A DNA stretch of 64,000 nt from Hyposmocoma kahamanoa (taxonomy: Eukaryota > Arthropoda > Insecta > Lepidoptera > Cosmopterigidae). The translations under genes and the position numbers were made by a program. Where the stretch lies: NCBI RefSeq assembly GCF_003589595.1, contig NW_020653712.1, positions 594,260 through 658,259 of the forward strand, read 5' to 3'. The notes under the pieces were generated by a model that saw only the letters and a list, made by a program, of their open reading frames with translations, was not told where the DNA came from and made no database searches. Shown here piece after piece: positions 42,131 through 53,894 of this stretch. The first letter of the stretch is position 1; each line of letters starts with the position of its first letter.

Positions 42131-42740
42131 TTTTGTTTTCAGACATCGCTTTATTTCATTTTAAAGATTAAATAAGATCAAACTTGTAACTTTGCTTGCG
42201 ATAGCGCGCATCTACAATGTCATAGTAAATGTTACGAGACAAATCTGCTTAATGGACCGTGATTACAGCTTAGGGGACGCATTGGCATAGACGTTTGGTT
42301 TGTAGTATCTTATTTTAAAACACCCCATGAACAAGGAGGGCTGTCCCGTTTGTGGGCTTATGTGTGTTTTCTGATTTCGTGCAAATAGCGTGTCCTATAA
42401 AACATGAATTAAACTAAATATTCTTAAGTAAATTATTTTTTTATGATATAGATAAGCTTAGATATATATTCCATCAAACAAATATGAATAAAAATTGTAA
42501 AATCTCATCTTTAACAAATATAAATATGTCGAAATGTCATTACCATCTTTGTCGAATATTTTTTTTTAAAAACATTGCAATTATATTTTAAATGGAGGAT
42601 GTAACACGACGATGTTACTTGATATATTTGAAGTATTTCGTAAGTGAAAAATCAACATGGTTATTAAATAAATATCTGTTGTAATTGGCATTCACGTCGA
42701 CTAAATTAGTTTACTCGTGGGTTACAAGTCTGTCTGTATA
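42130..42740. other. AT-rich spacer
   Basis: Nothing recognised. Confidence 0.45.
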
Positions 42741-42743
42741 GAC

Positions 42744-43225
42744 CATCGAGTATATAACCAGAAATAGAGACGAAATAAATGCCATATATTCCTGGTAACA
42801 CTTTAGCGATACAGCTCTTATAAATATCAACTCTCGTTTGCACTGAAATATTGACAGACCAACTACTGACCTGTGTGTACGTCTCCGTATATTCCAAAAA
42901 ATATTCTGTATTTATTGTAATAAAGATAATATCTCTAACAATGCCGTGCTGTTCTATTCGGTGGTGTGGGAAAGACAGCAAAAAATCTAATTACAAAACA
43001 AACGAAATCACATTTCATCGGCAGTTAAATATGTAACTTCAATTTTCTTCCATTATAACAAAGCTTAAGTTAAACTGATCGATTTGAAGTGAAACAATTG
43101 ATGACACCCATCAATTGTTTCGAATTCGTGCTGGCCAATCGGAGCGCAGTTGTCACAGTAATGATATGGCAAAATAGTTTTCAAACAAATTAAATGACAT
43201 TTCGCCTCTATTTCTGGTTATATAA
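42744..43225 (+). mobile_element. P-like THAP MITE, copy 3 (right tip lost)
   Basis: The left TIR CATCGAGTATATAACCAG is intact at 42744. The right end breaks off inside the TIR (GGTTATATAACGCAG), so no duplication can be read. The THAP start at 42941 reads MPCCSIRWCGKDSKK then NEITFHRQ. Of the five, this copy starts most like a canonical THAP finger. Confidence 0.78.
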
Positions 43226-43229
43226 CGCA

Positions 43230-44050
43230 GAGAGATACCTAAGTATTTGTTTATGGTCACGTTAGGAAGTATATTATTTTTCCTGAACGTAAAAAATACC
43301 AAAACTACCATGGTTTTTACATCTATAATTTATATTATTTTAATAGATTCATATCGCACCTTCTATAATAAAATATTTACGTAATTATGCAACCTTTTTG
43401 GCCAGACTAACAAAATACAATAAATAAAACTTATACCCAGTTTATTATTGTTACTCGTACTAATGTTACGTTTTTCACTATTTAAAAAAAAAAAACTATT
43501 ATTCTAAACTTAACTTAATTTTTCACAAATGTACTGTGCTAGTGTAAGAATATTAATTTCTTTTTCATCACACTTGCACATAAATAGTATAATTGTATGC
43601 AGTCTAACTTGATTATAATGCCCCAAATAAAACCCTCGGGCTCTTTTTCTTCTCATTACCGACCATGGCTGTAATGAGACGAAAACAGGCACAAGGATTT
43701 TAGTCGGGGCATTATTTAAGTGCAAGTGTATTGAAAAACATTGCATGCTACACGAGCGGTACGGGAATTACGAACCTCGACTCAGAAAGCCCTCAGTCGT
43801 TCGGGCTACTAAAGTCTCGATCGTAATTCCTTATATATCGCCCTTAACACAGAATGTATTATTAAAGACTTGACGATGCATGTATAACACTGAACGAACA
43901 ATGCCATAAACAAGGTAAACATCGTTAAAAATTGAATGTATTGTTAAGAGTTTTTCAACAAGAACTTTATTATGTAAATCAAAATAAAACAATAAATGTA
44001 GATAACGTTGGCATTGTGCCTTTTTAGAAAATTCGGCTGGAAATGAATGA
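43230..44050. other. AT-rich spacer
   Basis: A short GC-richer patch at 43740-43830 (CTACACGAGCGGTACGGG) is unidentified. Confidence 0.4.
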
Positions 44051-44056
44051 GAATGA

Positions 44057-44463
44057 ATGAATGAGATGTCAACAACTCAATTTTGGTCTATTATTGATGT
44101 AATGGATATCACTAACATGTGGTTTCAACAAGACGGTGCCACAAGTCACACAGCCACCGAAACAATGAATTTAGTGCAAACCAAATTTCCCTGTCGCATA
44201 ATTTCACGAAATTCAGCCGTTAAGTGGCCAGCTCGATCATGTGATTTAACACCGCTGGATTATTTTTATAGGGTTATGTTAAAGACAGAGTCTATACGGA
44301 GCCAATCGAATCGATTGCAGTCTTAAAACTCAAAATTCGTGAAGTGATTAACGAAATAGACCCACCATTTTATCAAAAAGTGATTAAAAACTTTGATGAA
44401 AGAATCGACATCTGTAATTGTGGTCGTGGTGGATATTTATCAGATATCATTTTTCATGCATAA
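44057..44463 (+). pseudogene. Tc1/mariner (IS630-type) transposase fragment 2
   Basis: Frame one gives WFQQDGATSHTATETMNL and KWPARSCDLTPLDYF, carrying the second and third acidic positions of the DDE triad. A two-base loss at about 44268 shifts it, and the next frame continues GYVKDRVYTEPIESIAVLK to GRGGYLSDIIFHA and TAA at 44463. Same broad lineage as 4332-4731 but a different family, judging by the motif residues. Terminal repeats were not found. Confidence 0.75.
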
Positions 44464-44464
44464 T

Positions 44465-44830
44465 TGCCAAATCTTACTTTTTTAATACAATAAAAATTTG
44501 AATCGTTGTCATGTAAATTTATTGTTTTATTTTGATTTACAAAACAAAGTTCTAGTTCAAAATCCCTTTATATTGTATAGTATATTTAGCAACAGAAAGC
44601 CACATAATACGTTTTTGATAAACATTACACAAAAATCAACTTTAATTATAGATACTTAAGAATAAATAACAGTTTTCATTTGTTCCATTGGCTTTCACTC
44701 GCAACGGACACGAAAAAGGCGTGTCTATATTTTTTATATTTAAATAACTTCAACGTTTCTTAACTTCTGTTCTTTGATTAAGAATTAATTATTTTTTTTA
44801 TATCAATTGATGAGTCGAAGTAGTGAGCGA
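44465..44830. other. AT-rich spacer
   Basis: Nothing recognised; the far end of the Tc1-like element may lie here. Confidence 0.4.
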
Positions 44831-44834
44831 CAGG

Positions 44835-45334
44835 CATCGAGTATATAACCAGAAATAGAGACGAGATGTCATTTAATTTGTTTAAAAAATATTCTGCCAT
44901 AATCATCACAGCGTTCCATGAATTTGAAACAATTGACGGGTGTCGTCAATAGTTTCACTTCAAATTGACCAGTTAACTTGAGGCTTGCTGTAATGGACGA
45001 TAATTGCAAAATTACATATTTAATATTTAATTACCGATGAAATTTGATTCCGTTCGTTTTGTAATTAGATGTTTTGCTGTTTTTCCCCACACCGCCGAAT
45101 GGAAGAGCACGCCATAGTTAGAGATGTTTATCTTTATTACAATAAACACATAATATTTTTGGAATATACGAAGACGTACACACAGGTCAGTTGTTGACGC
45201 TGTACTATTTCAGCTATCTAATTTGTAATTTCAGTGCAAACTAGAGTTGATATTTATGAGTGATGTATCACTGATGATTTACCAGGATTGCATGGCCCTT
45301 ATTTCGTCTCTAATTCTGGTTATTATATTCGATG
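44835..45334 (-). mobile_element. P-like THAP MITE, copy 4 (complete, inverted)
   Basis: Flanked by GCGACAGG (44827-44834) and GCGACATG (45335-45342), an 8-bp duplication with one mismatch. On minus the THAP start at 45115 reads MACSSIRRCGKNSK then NGIKFHR. Here the first Cys pair is partly altered (W to R before the second Cys). 500 bp long. Confidence 0.82.
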
Positions 45335-45344
45335 GCGACATGCC

Positions 45345-45525
45345 TATCCATAACAGACACTGTGACTGCACCTGTCACTCTGACACATAAAGTTGACAAG
45401 TCCCTTGTGCCTGTAATTTCACCAGCTGTCTTTAAAACCGGAACGCAGTAACACTCACGTTATTTCTTGGCGGTAGAAATAGGTAAGGTGCTAGTACTTT
45501 CACACGGAGCTCTACTAGTACTCAG
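45345..45525 (-). repeat. Family B repeat, internally deleted
   Basis: Starts within the element (CCTATCCATAACAG) next to the MITE duplication and ends at GAGCTCTACTAGTACT. Confidence 0.6.
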
Positions 45526-45559
45526 GTATTGTCAATTCTTTGTTTTTGTTTGTGTGTGA

Positions 45560-45900
45560 CCGAGGCGTCTGTCTCGTAAGCAGTTAGCGCGTCTTACTAG
45601 CGGTTTAGGGGAGAAGACGCGCGGGATACGTGAGTTGCGCTTTAAAGTCGGAAGCTACGTCTGGACATTGTCGCAGGACACTGCGACCGACATCACCGGT
45701 ACTAACCCGGAGAGCCAGTAGAGGATGAGCTAGACAGGTACCTCCAACCGTGTAGGTTTCTGGGAACTGGGGAGTGTGCCTTACAGCTTCGCCACCAATG
45801 AGGAGATTTGGTAGTTGACTTAGAATCGACTGCTTAGCGCTGGCGACCGTTAGTTGTGCAAAGCGCAACGGGAAGAGAGTATGCCTATAGCACCAGTGCT
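45560..45900 (-). repeat. GC-rich repeat F, copy 1
   Basis: Inverse-orientation match to 56600-56960: GAGACGCGCGGGA-type end, GTAGAGGATGAGCTAGAC, CACCAATGAGGAGAT and GTTGTGCAAAGCG blocks. Coding frames do not agree between copies. Confidence 0.6.
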
Positions 45901-45912
45901 ATAGGCATACTC
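45877..45912. repeat. Perfect 17-bp hairpin, 2-nt loop
   Basis: GAGTATGCCTATAGCAC and its exact complement are separated by CA, at the edge of repeat F. Confidence 0.92.
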
Positions 45913-45960
45913 CCTATCTATATCATAGGTACCTATCTGGAAAATAGGAAGGGAAACATT

Positions 45961-46192
45961 TCTTTTTTAACCCACTTCAAAAAAGGAGGAGGTTCTCAAT
46001 TCGACTGTCATTCTTTTTTGTTAGAAAGACGGTACCTTAGTATTGGTCTCATTTAAATTTGAAGAAAATATTCCACCTTTAAGGGTGGCAAACTGGGGGA
46101 TGAATCCGTGTTCGCGCACTCTCCGGTAACCGATTTCAATAAAACTTGGCAAATAGATGTCATTCCACGAACTTTCCAGGTCGGTTTTTTTT
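45961..46192 (+). mobile_element. MITE family C
   Basis: Begins TTTTTTAACCCACTTCAAAA and ends with the inverted counterpart AGGTCGGTTTTTTT. The middle has CATTTAAATTTGAAGAAAAT and CTTGGCAAATAGATG. Confidence 0.7.
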
Positions 46193-46238
46193 TATCATAA
46201 TACAATTTGTAGTTTGTGTAGAACGAAAGACTGAAATT

Positions 46239-46417
46239 TTAACCGACTTCAAAAAAGGAGGTTCTTGTATGTATGTTACGCGATAACTCCGATTTTGGTG
46301 ATTATTTTTTTATTGGAAAGAGGGTGCCTTCGAAGTAATCCCATTTAAATTTGAAGAAAATAGTCCACCTCTAAAGGTGTAAACTAGGGTATGAATAACT
46401 TTTGAGGTCGGTTTTTT
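46239..46417 (+). mobile_element. MITE family C, shorter copy
   Basis: AACCGACTTCAAAAAAGG to CTTTTGAGGTCGGTTTTTT, lacking the ACCGATTTCAATAAAACTTG segment. Tandem with the previous copy, 46 bp apart. Confidence 0.7.
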
Positions 46418-46549
46418 ACTATTCTATAGGTACTGAGTTTATCAACAAAGCAAATGCGTTGTACATATTGAAGAGTAGTCTACTATATTAATGTTGTACA
46501 AAGTGGGAAGTAACTAGACCAAGTTACTATTGATTATATTGATTGTTTG

Positions 46550-46920
46550 TGATTCTACTCCATTAGTTATAATGGAGTAGGATCACAAAAAGAAATCAAC
46601 AAAATTAATACAAATAAATATAAATGAATAAATATTAGACAACATCACATATGTTGCTGTGATCCCAAAGCAAGCAGCTAAAGCATTTGTGTTATGGAAA
46701 TCGGAAACAACGACGGTACCACAAACATCCTGACCCGAGACCACGGAGGTGGCGACACCATCCTGTGTGCACGCCACTTGACCACGGAGTCCGTCTAACA
46801 CAAAGATCTGTGACGATGTGACCTCCTTGAAAGGGTTGTAACCCTAACAAGCCGTGACCAGGTTCACGGCAGCAAACCAGAGAACTTCCGGTCCACAAAT
46901 TTATTTAAAGTCGGGTTAAG
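46550..46920. repeat. LINE 3'-UTR-like repeat plus hairpin
   Basis: 46610-46800 matches 6960-7150 (GTTATGGAAATC, CCAAAG, GTCCG ends). Just before it lies a CTACTCCATTA...TAATGGAGTAG hairpin at about 46555-46580. The ORFs on minus here are incidental. Confidence 0.55.
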
Positions 46921-47040
46921 AAGAAATGGTAACAAAGAAGTAAGGAGTAAGGCTGTAATAATAAAAAGGTATATAAAGAATAACAGGTACATTATTATAA
47001 AACACTTCCTAGCTTTATGATGAATATAAAGATATTAAGT

Positions 47041-47612
47041 ACACTTACCTCAAAAGGGCCGAAATATACTAAATTACAGATACGTATTCATAGGTACGTG
47101 ATAAGGCTGTCGTTATACACTTATTAGAATTGACACATGATTTAGATTATATTAAATTGGTTATAACTTAGTAAAAGAATCAAAATTAGACGCAATTGAA
47201 TTTAAATAGCTCCGTTCGCTGTCGCGATCGAGCAGGAAGTGACGATGGAACGAAACAAAATCCGAATGCGAGGCAAAAGAACTATGGAATTTCAAAATTT
47301 AAATTTAAATACGAGGGGCCAGGAACCGGAGAAAGGCGACAAAAAGGTGGGATGACGATGTAAGGAGGTCACACCATCATTCCATCTTTTTAATACCCTT
47401 CCTCTGGTTCCTGGCCACTTGTTTTCAAATTTTGAATCGTTCTCTAATTCCTATGCCTCGCCATTCTCTTTTTGTTTCGTTCCATCCCCTGCTCAATCGC
47501 GGCAGCGAGCAGTTCAGCTGCAATTCTTAATTGCGTCCAATTTTGATCCTTCTCCCAGTTCTTTAATACCGATCTGTAATTCTGTATAACTCGGCCCTTT
47601 TGGGGTAAGTGT
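47041..47612. mobile_element. Foldback element with about 280-bp arms
   Basis: Left tip ACACTTACCTCAAAAGGGCC and right tip GGCCCTTTTGGGGTAAGTGT are inverted. Inside, ATCAAAATTAGACGCAATT, GATCGAGCAGG, ATGGAACGAAACAAA and CAGGAACCGGAG all have inverted partners. The arms meet near 47360. No ORF is shared by both arms. Confidence 0.75.
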
Positions 47613-47684
47613 CTAGTTTATATTCGTCCATAAGCATATCCGTATGCAATTAACTTAAGCAGTGTTTTGTATTAATGTACCTGT

Positions 47685-47900
47685 TAGTTTTTTTTTTTTT
47701 TTTTTTTTATACATGACAGGCAAATGACTCCACTCCACCTGATGTTAAGTGGAAAGTGGTATCCAAACGCGAAGGAACCTAGTGCAGCGATGAAATCCTC
47801 ACTGCACTAGCCACCTCCACCCTGTGAGGTGAGAAAATTGTCGTTAGTAAGGCCGGAGTAAAACAAAAAATACCTTAAGAAAAAATGGCGCCTTGGCGAC
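47685..47900 (-). mobile_element. Retroposon 3' end with poly-A (minus)
   Basis: Poly-T of about 20 at 47689-47708 precedes CATGACAGGCAAATGACTCC and CACCTGATGTTAAGTGG. On minus it ends AACATCAGGTGGAGTGG...TATAAAAAA, the same style of tail as family B. 5' truncated. Confidence 0.7.
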
Positions 47901-48224
47901 ACTTAAACACAATTAGCACACAAGGTACTTGAATACTTCATTTCACTGGTTAACTTATTCTACACTTAAAATGTAGCACAAATGTAGTATTTTCATAAAA
48001 ATATGAAAAATTTAAGGCAAGCCGGCGAAAATCGAGTTATATGGACACCTCACCACTGGTGCCTGTGTTTTGTATACCTTATCTTGTTACAGCCTTACCT
48101 TTCTTTTCCTTCAAACTGTCGAATAAATTTTTGTGGACCGAAGTATCCTATTTTATTGCCGTGAACCAAATCTAACATAAAGAACCTTCGATCTGACATT
48201 ACCTAAACCTGTCTCTATATCAGT

Positions 48225-48355
48225 CAACCGTGACCATGGGACCTGTAAAGGGCCCGAAACGTCGGTTTGTTTGAAAAAACAAATATACGCGATTTAAATC
48301 CGGAAAAATAGTTTCATTCCTATGTGTAACAATCGCGAAAACCTAAGAACTCGAT
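48225..48355 (+). repeat. Family H single arm
   Basis: GTGACCATGGGACCTGTAAA through ATACGCGATTTAAATCCGG to AACAATCGCGAAAACC. Confidence 0.7.
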
Positions 48356-48359
48356 CTGT

Positions 48360-49080
48360 CTCTATATGCCAAACCAAGGCCACGCTCTACCAATAGATCG
48401 AGTCAGCGAACCTCAAGAATTCTTCTGTGTGTTTATTACAGAACTTTATACATACATAGTTGCTGTTTACTTCATTCCTTTTAAAACTGTAGCTGTATTC
48501 AAATGCATCTGTGCAGGGCAGTGTGCTCTAATCTTTATTGGCTGCCGCCGCAGACCCGCAGACGGATTGCGGGCACTCCAGACTTAGTTAAAGCCTGTGG
48601 ACATTGCGGTCTAGGTGTTTTTTAGGTATACAAATTTAACCGCAAAACTAAAGTTTTGATTAGTACGGCACTGAGTTGTAGGTCCTTTTTAAATTGTCTT
48701 GTATTGTTTTTAAATCTACCGTCCACTAACTAACACTCGGCTAAGTGACAAATGGTGAAATATCCGTTTTATATAGCAAAAGGTAGCATATAAAATTTTC
48801 TTTTAAAAACAGTGTAAATTAGTTAACGTGTTCAACTTATCAGAACTTATCCTAACGATGCGTAGCTCAAATATCATTAAAAAATTTCAATATTCTAAAA
48901 CTGGGTTATGGTTTTTTATGGTATCTCAAAATAATATTTTGTCACTTAGCCACATTTTGGTTAGCGGATGGCAGGAGTATTGTATTAATATTTAATTAAT
49001 CACTTTTGTAACTATAGTAAAAAATAGGGTGGTTTGCTTTTTGGTGGTTGTTGAATATTAGACATGACCGGTTGATATCT
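48360..49080. other. Spacer with a SINE A fragment
   Basis: 48365-48450 resembles a decayed SINE A head. Otherwise nothing. Confidence 0.35.
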
Positions 49081-49084
49081 GTAC

Positions 49085-49225
49085 CACTTCAGGCAACAGT
49101 GACCATGGGACCTGTAAAGGGCCCGAAACGTTGGTTTGTTTGAAAAAACAAACATACGCGATTTAAATCCGGAAAAATAGTTTCGTGTCCTATGTGTAAT
49201 AATCGCGAAAACCGAAAAACTCAAT
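49085..49225 (+). repeat. Family H single arm
   Basis: Nearly identical to 48225-48355, differing at about a dozen sites (CATACGCGATTTAAATCC, TAATAATCGCG). Confidence 0.7.
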
Positions 49226-49254
49226 ATATTGTATTAATATTTTTCATCAACAGC

Positions 49255-49470
49255 CATGGTGGACTAATGGGTTGATTTACCACCTGTCAAGCAGCGGTTC
49301 ATGGGTTCGAATCCTGGTTCTCGGAGTTTATGTGCGAAGTTTCATTTGAAATTTACCTGCACACATCTGCAATACAATGTAATTATGTGTGTGTGAAGTT
49401 CCTAAACCATGTAGATCCGCGTGGGAACTACAATCCAACCCTCTCAAATGTGTGTCAGGGTGTCTGACGC
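49255..49470 (+). mobile_element. tRNA-headed SINE, family D-like
   Basis: Head with GATTTACCACCTGTC and GGGTTCGAATCCTGG, then a body AAATTTACCTGCACACATC that differs from other D copies. Possibly a sister subfamily. Confidence 0.55.
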
Positions 49471-49764
49471 ACTGGCAGAACTCTTCCGAAGTTTTTGATT
49501 TAAAGCTCTCAATGGCACTCTAACTGCTATTTTGGGATCCGGTTGACGCCGGAATGTATGAGGATGCTACAGAAGAACAGCGTCAGTCTCCAGACTGGCA
49601 TTACTCTGACACGCGGCCTTTTCTTGGTGGCAACACATTATTTTTTCATTTTGTAATGTTTATATTGCGTTCTGATATTACTGTATTTGCTACCTACTTT
49701 TGACTTTAACTCGAGAATGTCTTTCTATTACAATCGCTTAAATCTGTAAAACAACCTTCAACCT

Positions 49765-50035
49765 TCTTTAGTAGCAGTAGAGGTCCTTGTGAAAGAGTTC
49801 GTCCAGGGAAGTACTGCCAACTCACCCATTTTCGAAGGGTAAGGGTGCTGGTCAAATTACAGGCACATGGGACTCGTCAACTTATGTCTCTGGGTGACGG
49901 GCACAGTGGCAGTTCCCCTCAGATCTTTGCGATTTAAAGCTCTCAGTGGCACTGCAACTGTTACGGACAGGCGTGTCGCTCACCACCAGACGCATGACTT
50001 GTTCGTCCTGTCACATAGCATTATAAAAAAGAATA
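49765..50035 (+). mobile_element. Family B repeat
   Basis: Sense strand, from TAGTAGCAGTAGAGGTCC to TCCTGTCACATAGCATTATA plus A-rich end. A 60-bp internal deletion removes the GCCAAGCAGTAATG block. Confidence 0.7.
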
Positions 50036-50039
50036 CCTC

Positions 50040-51210
50040 TGGTACTGAGACTTAATTGACATTGAAGTTCCCTTTGATTGATGATATCTATGTTCGTAAA
50101 ACTGTCCCCTGTCACTTGACAGGACAGGGGAATACTGAAATACAGTACACATAATTCACTAACAATTAATTCGTCGATATAGAGTAATAAACATATCGGT
50201 TACAAATGCACCCTTGGTTGGTACTTGATTTCGTTAAACTGGACGGTAGTATATGAGAAGGAACCAAATAAGTTTTTTAAGTACGTTTCACTGATGTAAT
50301 AGGTTGTGACAGCCCTGCCTGGACTGATCTAGGACCAGGACCAGAGCTGAGAAGGATAAGTAAAGTTGATAGGGAGGGTCATTATAATCGAACTTAGTTA
50401 GAAAGCTACGGAACTGTCCTCACGTACCACCACAGAACTTATTTCAATTGAAAAATTACACTATCTTGTATCGCGCTTGTGTGTTCAATCAATCAATCAA
50501 ATCAATCAATTGTGTGTTAATTTATGTTATATGTATATTGTATTTATATGTATATTGTATTTATATTTATATTGTGTTTAAATTATGTACCTATCACAAT
50601 TATTTATGAACTTTGATCCTATCTGTTTTTAACTGTCGTGTTATGGTAGAGAATGCCAAATGGTACGAAGTCTGCCATTTGTACTGTTTTGCGTGCATGA
50701 GATGAAATATACATGTTATTTTTTAAACAATAAGACCAAAATGTTACATTGTTTATAAGTTTTTAAATAAAAACTGTTGTCATTTTTAAACAATTAAAGT
50801 GTACTAATCGATCGATTTGACCGATTGGATTTTATTCCAATCGGTCAAATCGATTCATCATCATCATCATAATTCATCAGGTATTTGGAAATAAATAAAA
50901 AATATTTCCAATCAGCATTTCGCATAACACCGTCCATAATCCCCTCCTATAGCCACCCCAAACTATCTCCTCACAAGTCCCCAGAGTGTTTTGTTATTTG
51001 TGAATCTTTCAATTATGTCTTGTTTAATGGGTGGGTATAATTTTAAGAGACCATTGGAAAGGGGGACCAGTCAACGCTGAATAACAAACGCAGAAATAAG
51101 GACCCTATATCGTGACATAAAACTGATTATCATAATGCATTATTATAGAAATCGGAACATGCAGAGATAATCTAAATTTCGAATAATAAACATAGAATTT
51201 ATAACACCCG
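50040..51210. other. AT-rich spacer with simple repeats
   Basis: Holds a TGTATATTGTATTTATA repeat near 50530-50575, a (TCA)n run at 50856-50870 and the 50811-50854 hairpin. Confidence 0.45.
50811..50854. repeat. Perfect 19-bp hairpin
   Basis: ATCGATTTGACCGATTGGA and its exact complement around a TTTTAT loop. Confidence 0.92.
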
Positions 51211-51214
51211 AGTA

Positions 51215-51545
51215 CCAGTAGAACTTCTTGTGAAAGAGTTCGACCAAGGAAGTTTTTTTTTAATATCTGGTGACAGGATAAACAAGTCTTGTGTATAGTA
51301 AGCTACACGCCTGTCCATAACAGTTGCAGTGCCACACAGAGATTTAAATCGCGGAGATCTGAGGGGTACGGCCACTCGTCACCCTGAGACACAAGTTGGC
51401 AAGTTCCATTTGCCTGTAATTTCACCAGCACCTCTAACTTACCAACCCGGAACGTAGTAATGCACACATTACTGCTTGTCGGTAAAAATAGGTAAGGTGG
51501 TAGTACTTCCCTTTACGAATTCTTTCACAAGGGATTCTACTAAAT
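51215..51545 (-). mobile_element. Family B repeat
   Basis: Full-length core from TTTTTTAATATCTGGTGACAGG to AGGGATTCTACTAAAT. A short plus-sense piece (AGTAGAACTTCTTGTGAAAG) precedes it. Confidence 0.68.
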
Positions 51546-51549
51546 ATTA

Positions 51550-52100
51550 TTTTGTTAACAAAACAACAAACATAAACGACAAACAAATTCTGCAAAACAA
51601 AGAAACCAAAGAGATAGGATATAAGTATCCGTGATTGGTCAAGTACCGCTTATATATTAACCAATCAGGAGGCAGTAAAGCGTTTGAGTAGCGTGATATA
51701 TGATATTTCAATTAGCAAAAATACGAGGTTTGATAGAAAGATAATAGAATTTTGGTTCAGAACTAAAAAGAAAGATGTTATGATATGTCTTTTGAAATTA
51801 TAATTACTGACAGATTAAAATACTTTACATCAACTTAATACTAAGGTATCATTAATTCATGACGAAATAGCAGTCGATGAAGCGATTTGAAAGGAATTTA
51901 GTTCGAGACTTGTGCAAGTGCAACTTTGTGCATTACGTTAGTACGGCGGCGATTTGTTGAATGCAATTGGTATTGCACTCTGATTCATTAAATTCAAATT
52001 TAAATCCAAGATATTACACACTTGGTGTAATAATGCCATATCTCAATATGACAACTTTTCAGGGTAGAGGTTTAAAAGATTCTACGAACAAAATTGGTCC
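51550..52100. other. AT-rich spacer
   Basis: ATTGGTCAA...TTAACCAAT inverted pair near 51635-51667. Nothing else. Confidence 0.4.
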
Positions 52101-52104
52101 ATCA

Positions 52105-52541
52105 CTTTTTAACCGACTTCAAAATAGGAGGAGGTTCTCAAGGTATGTTCCTTTTTTTTGTATGTATGTTACGCGATAACTCCGGTATTTGTGAACCGAT
52201 TTTCATGGTTCTTTTTTTGTTGGAAAGGGGGTACTTCCATAGTGGTCCCATTCCATTTTGAAGAAAATCATCCACCTCGAAGGGTCGCTGTACACGCATG
52301 AAGATTCATTTTTATAAATAGCGCTTAACTTCATTTAGGAGCAATTACTTTAATGGTTCATTTAGCTATTTCTCCAATTCAAGGCGTTTTTCTCTGAATA
52401 TACTTTGTGTAGTGTCGTAGTGAGAACCTATTTTTATATTATCTCCAGTGTCAAGTCGTGTTTAGTGGCGAACTAGGGGATATTTCAATAAAACTTAGCA
52501 AATAGACGTAATTCCACGTACTTTTGAGGTCGGTTTTTTTA
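52105..52541 (+). mobile_element. MITE family C with a foreign segment
   Basis: Starts TTTTTAACCGACTTCAAAA and ends CTTTTGAGGTCGGTTTTTTT. At about 52290-52480 the usual middle is replaced by unrelated AT-rich DNA, so the copy is longer than its sisters. Confidence 0.65.
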
Positions 52542-53014
52542 GTACTCTGTACTGTGATGCGTAGTAGTCGACTACAATTCAAATTTTCCCCCGTACAAAT
52601 ACATTTCATTTTGTTTTGGTTGAGCGGTAGGGACTGGCTTTATTTTAGAATTGATTTTTTTACAAACGAAATTAAAACCATTTGAAAAATGTATGTCGTA
52701 TGGTATACGTATTCTATTTAGTCCAGTTGATATAATAAAAATCATTGGTATATGTAAAGCACCTATTTAATACAGCGGTTTTCTTGTAAAATTTCGAGGT
52801 AAGTTTGTGTTTTTTTTCTATCGTGAAAATTTTTAGAAATCGTGTTTTCACACCTTATAGTAATCAGTGTATGTTCAACATTTTTTTAATATATATTTTT
52901 TCTAAGAGTTTGATTCAACACTTCCACTGTTATGCGAAATCAACCAAAGCCATTGGAGGTTGTAGAGACTCTTTAATAAGAGAGTTATAACATTTCACAT
53001 ATACATACATTCGA

Positions 53015-53250
53015 CTACCTCTGTGGCCGAACGGTCACCATGCCGGACTGCCACGCAGAGGTCCCAGGTTCGATTCCCGGGCTGGGAGAAATGTTTATAT
53101 GGTCGACATTTGTTTCTCTTGTGAGTTTGGGTGCAATTTGTGGTTGTCTATGTGTGTATTCATGGCACACAGGGTTTCCTTAGTGCGGGGCTACGTTGAG
53201 TGTGTACATAAGTTGTTTCATGATAGTCCGTATTATTTTTATTACTTTCA
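53015..53250 (+). mobile_element. tRNA-headed SINE, family G, longest copy
   Basis: Head TCTGTGGCCGAACGGTCA then GGTTCGATTCCCGGGC, body TTGTTTCTCTTGTGAGTTTGG and CATGGCACACAGGGTTTCC, shared with 57850-58060. It is the best guide to the family consensus. Confidence 0.68.
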
Positions 53251-53281
53251 TGTGATAAAAGCATGTGGAATGATGATTTCG

Positions 53282-53745
53282 CGGCGTGATGAAGAAGAGG
53301 TGCGCCTGTCTGGAGGCCCGCCTGCGCGCTAGCCCCAACCGCATCCTGAGCATGTTTGTCTACCGCTGGGACAGCCCAATGTTAGCTCGGTGGTCGTCAC
53401 TGTACGTTATCTAATAACAAACTGCTCGCTGGGGTATGAATTTTCTGTTTTCTCTTTTTGAATTCCCAATTCGTAGGTTCTCAATTTGACTGTGTTTTTT
53501 TTGTATGTATGTTACGCGATAACTCCGGCTGTGAACCGATTTTGATGATTTTTGTTATTGGAAAGAGGGTACCTCAGATATGGTCCCATTTACACATTCC
53601 ACGTCAAAGGGTGGCAAATTAGGGGATGAATGACTTTTGAGGTCGGTTTTTTTAGTACTTTGTACTGTTTTTTAATGTTATTTTTATTAGTAACAATTGT
53701 ATGGACCTAACAATATGAAATAAACAATTTTATTATTATTATTCA
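53282..53745 (+). mobile_element. LINE 3' fragment split by a MITE
   Basis: 53285-53410 encodes VMKKRCACLEARLRASPNR, MFVYRWDSPMLARW, homologous to KKASLLSRLRSSPNS and KLDAPMLQQF of the LINE at 39413. After a family C MITE (53479-53655) its 3' UTR resumes and ends in ATTATTATTATT at about 53730-53743. Confidence 0.7.
53479..53655 (+). mobile_element. MITE family C, nested in a LINE fragment
   Basis: GTTCTCAATTTGACTGTG, GTTACGCGATAACTCCGG, ending ACTTTTGAGGTCGGTTTTTT. The left AACCGACTTC tip is lost. Confidence 0.65.
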
Positions 53746-53749
53746 TTAT

Positions 53750-53890
53750 ACCAGTGGTACGATTCTCAGGGTGACAGGTGCAGTGGCAGTGTCTCTCAGG
53801 TCTTAGCGATGTAAATCTCTGAGTGACACTGCAACTAGGCGTGTCGCTTACCATCAGGCGCAGGAATTGCTCGTTACGTCACTTAATAAT
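53750..53890 (+). repeat. Family B repeat, 3' half
   Basis: CTCAGGGTGACAGGTGCAGTGG to GCTCGTTACGTCACTTAATA. Confidence 0.6.
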
Positions 53891-53894
53891 ACTA

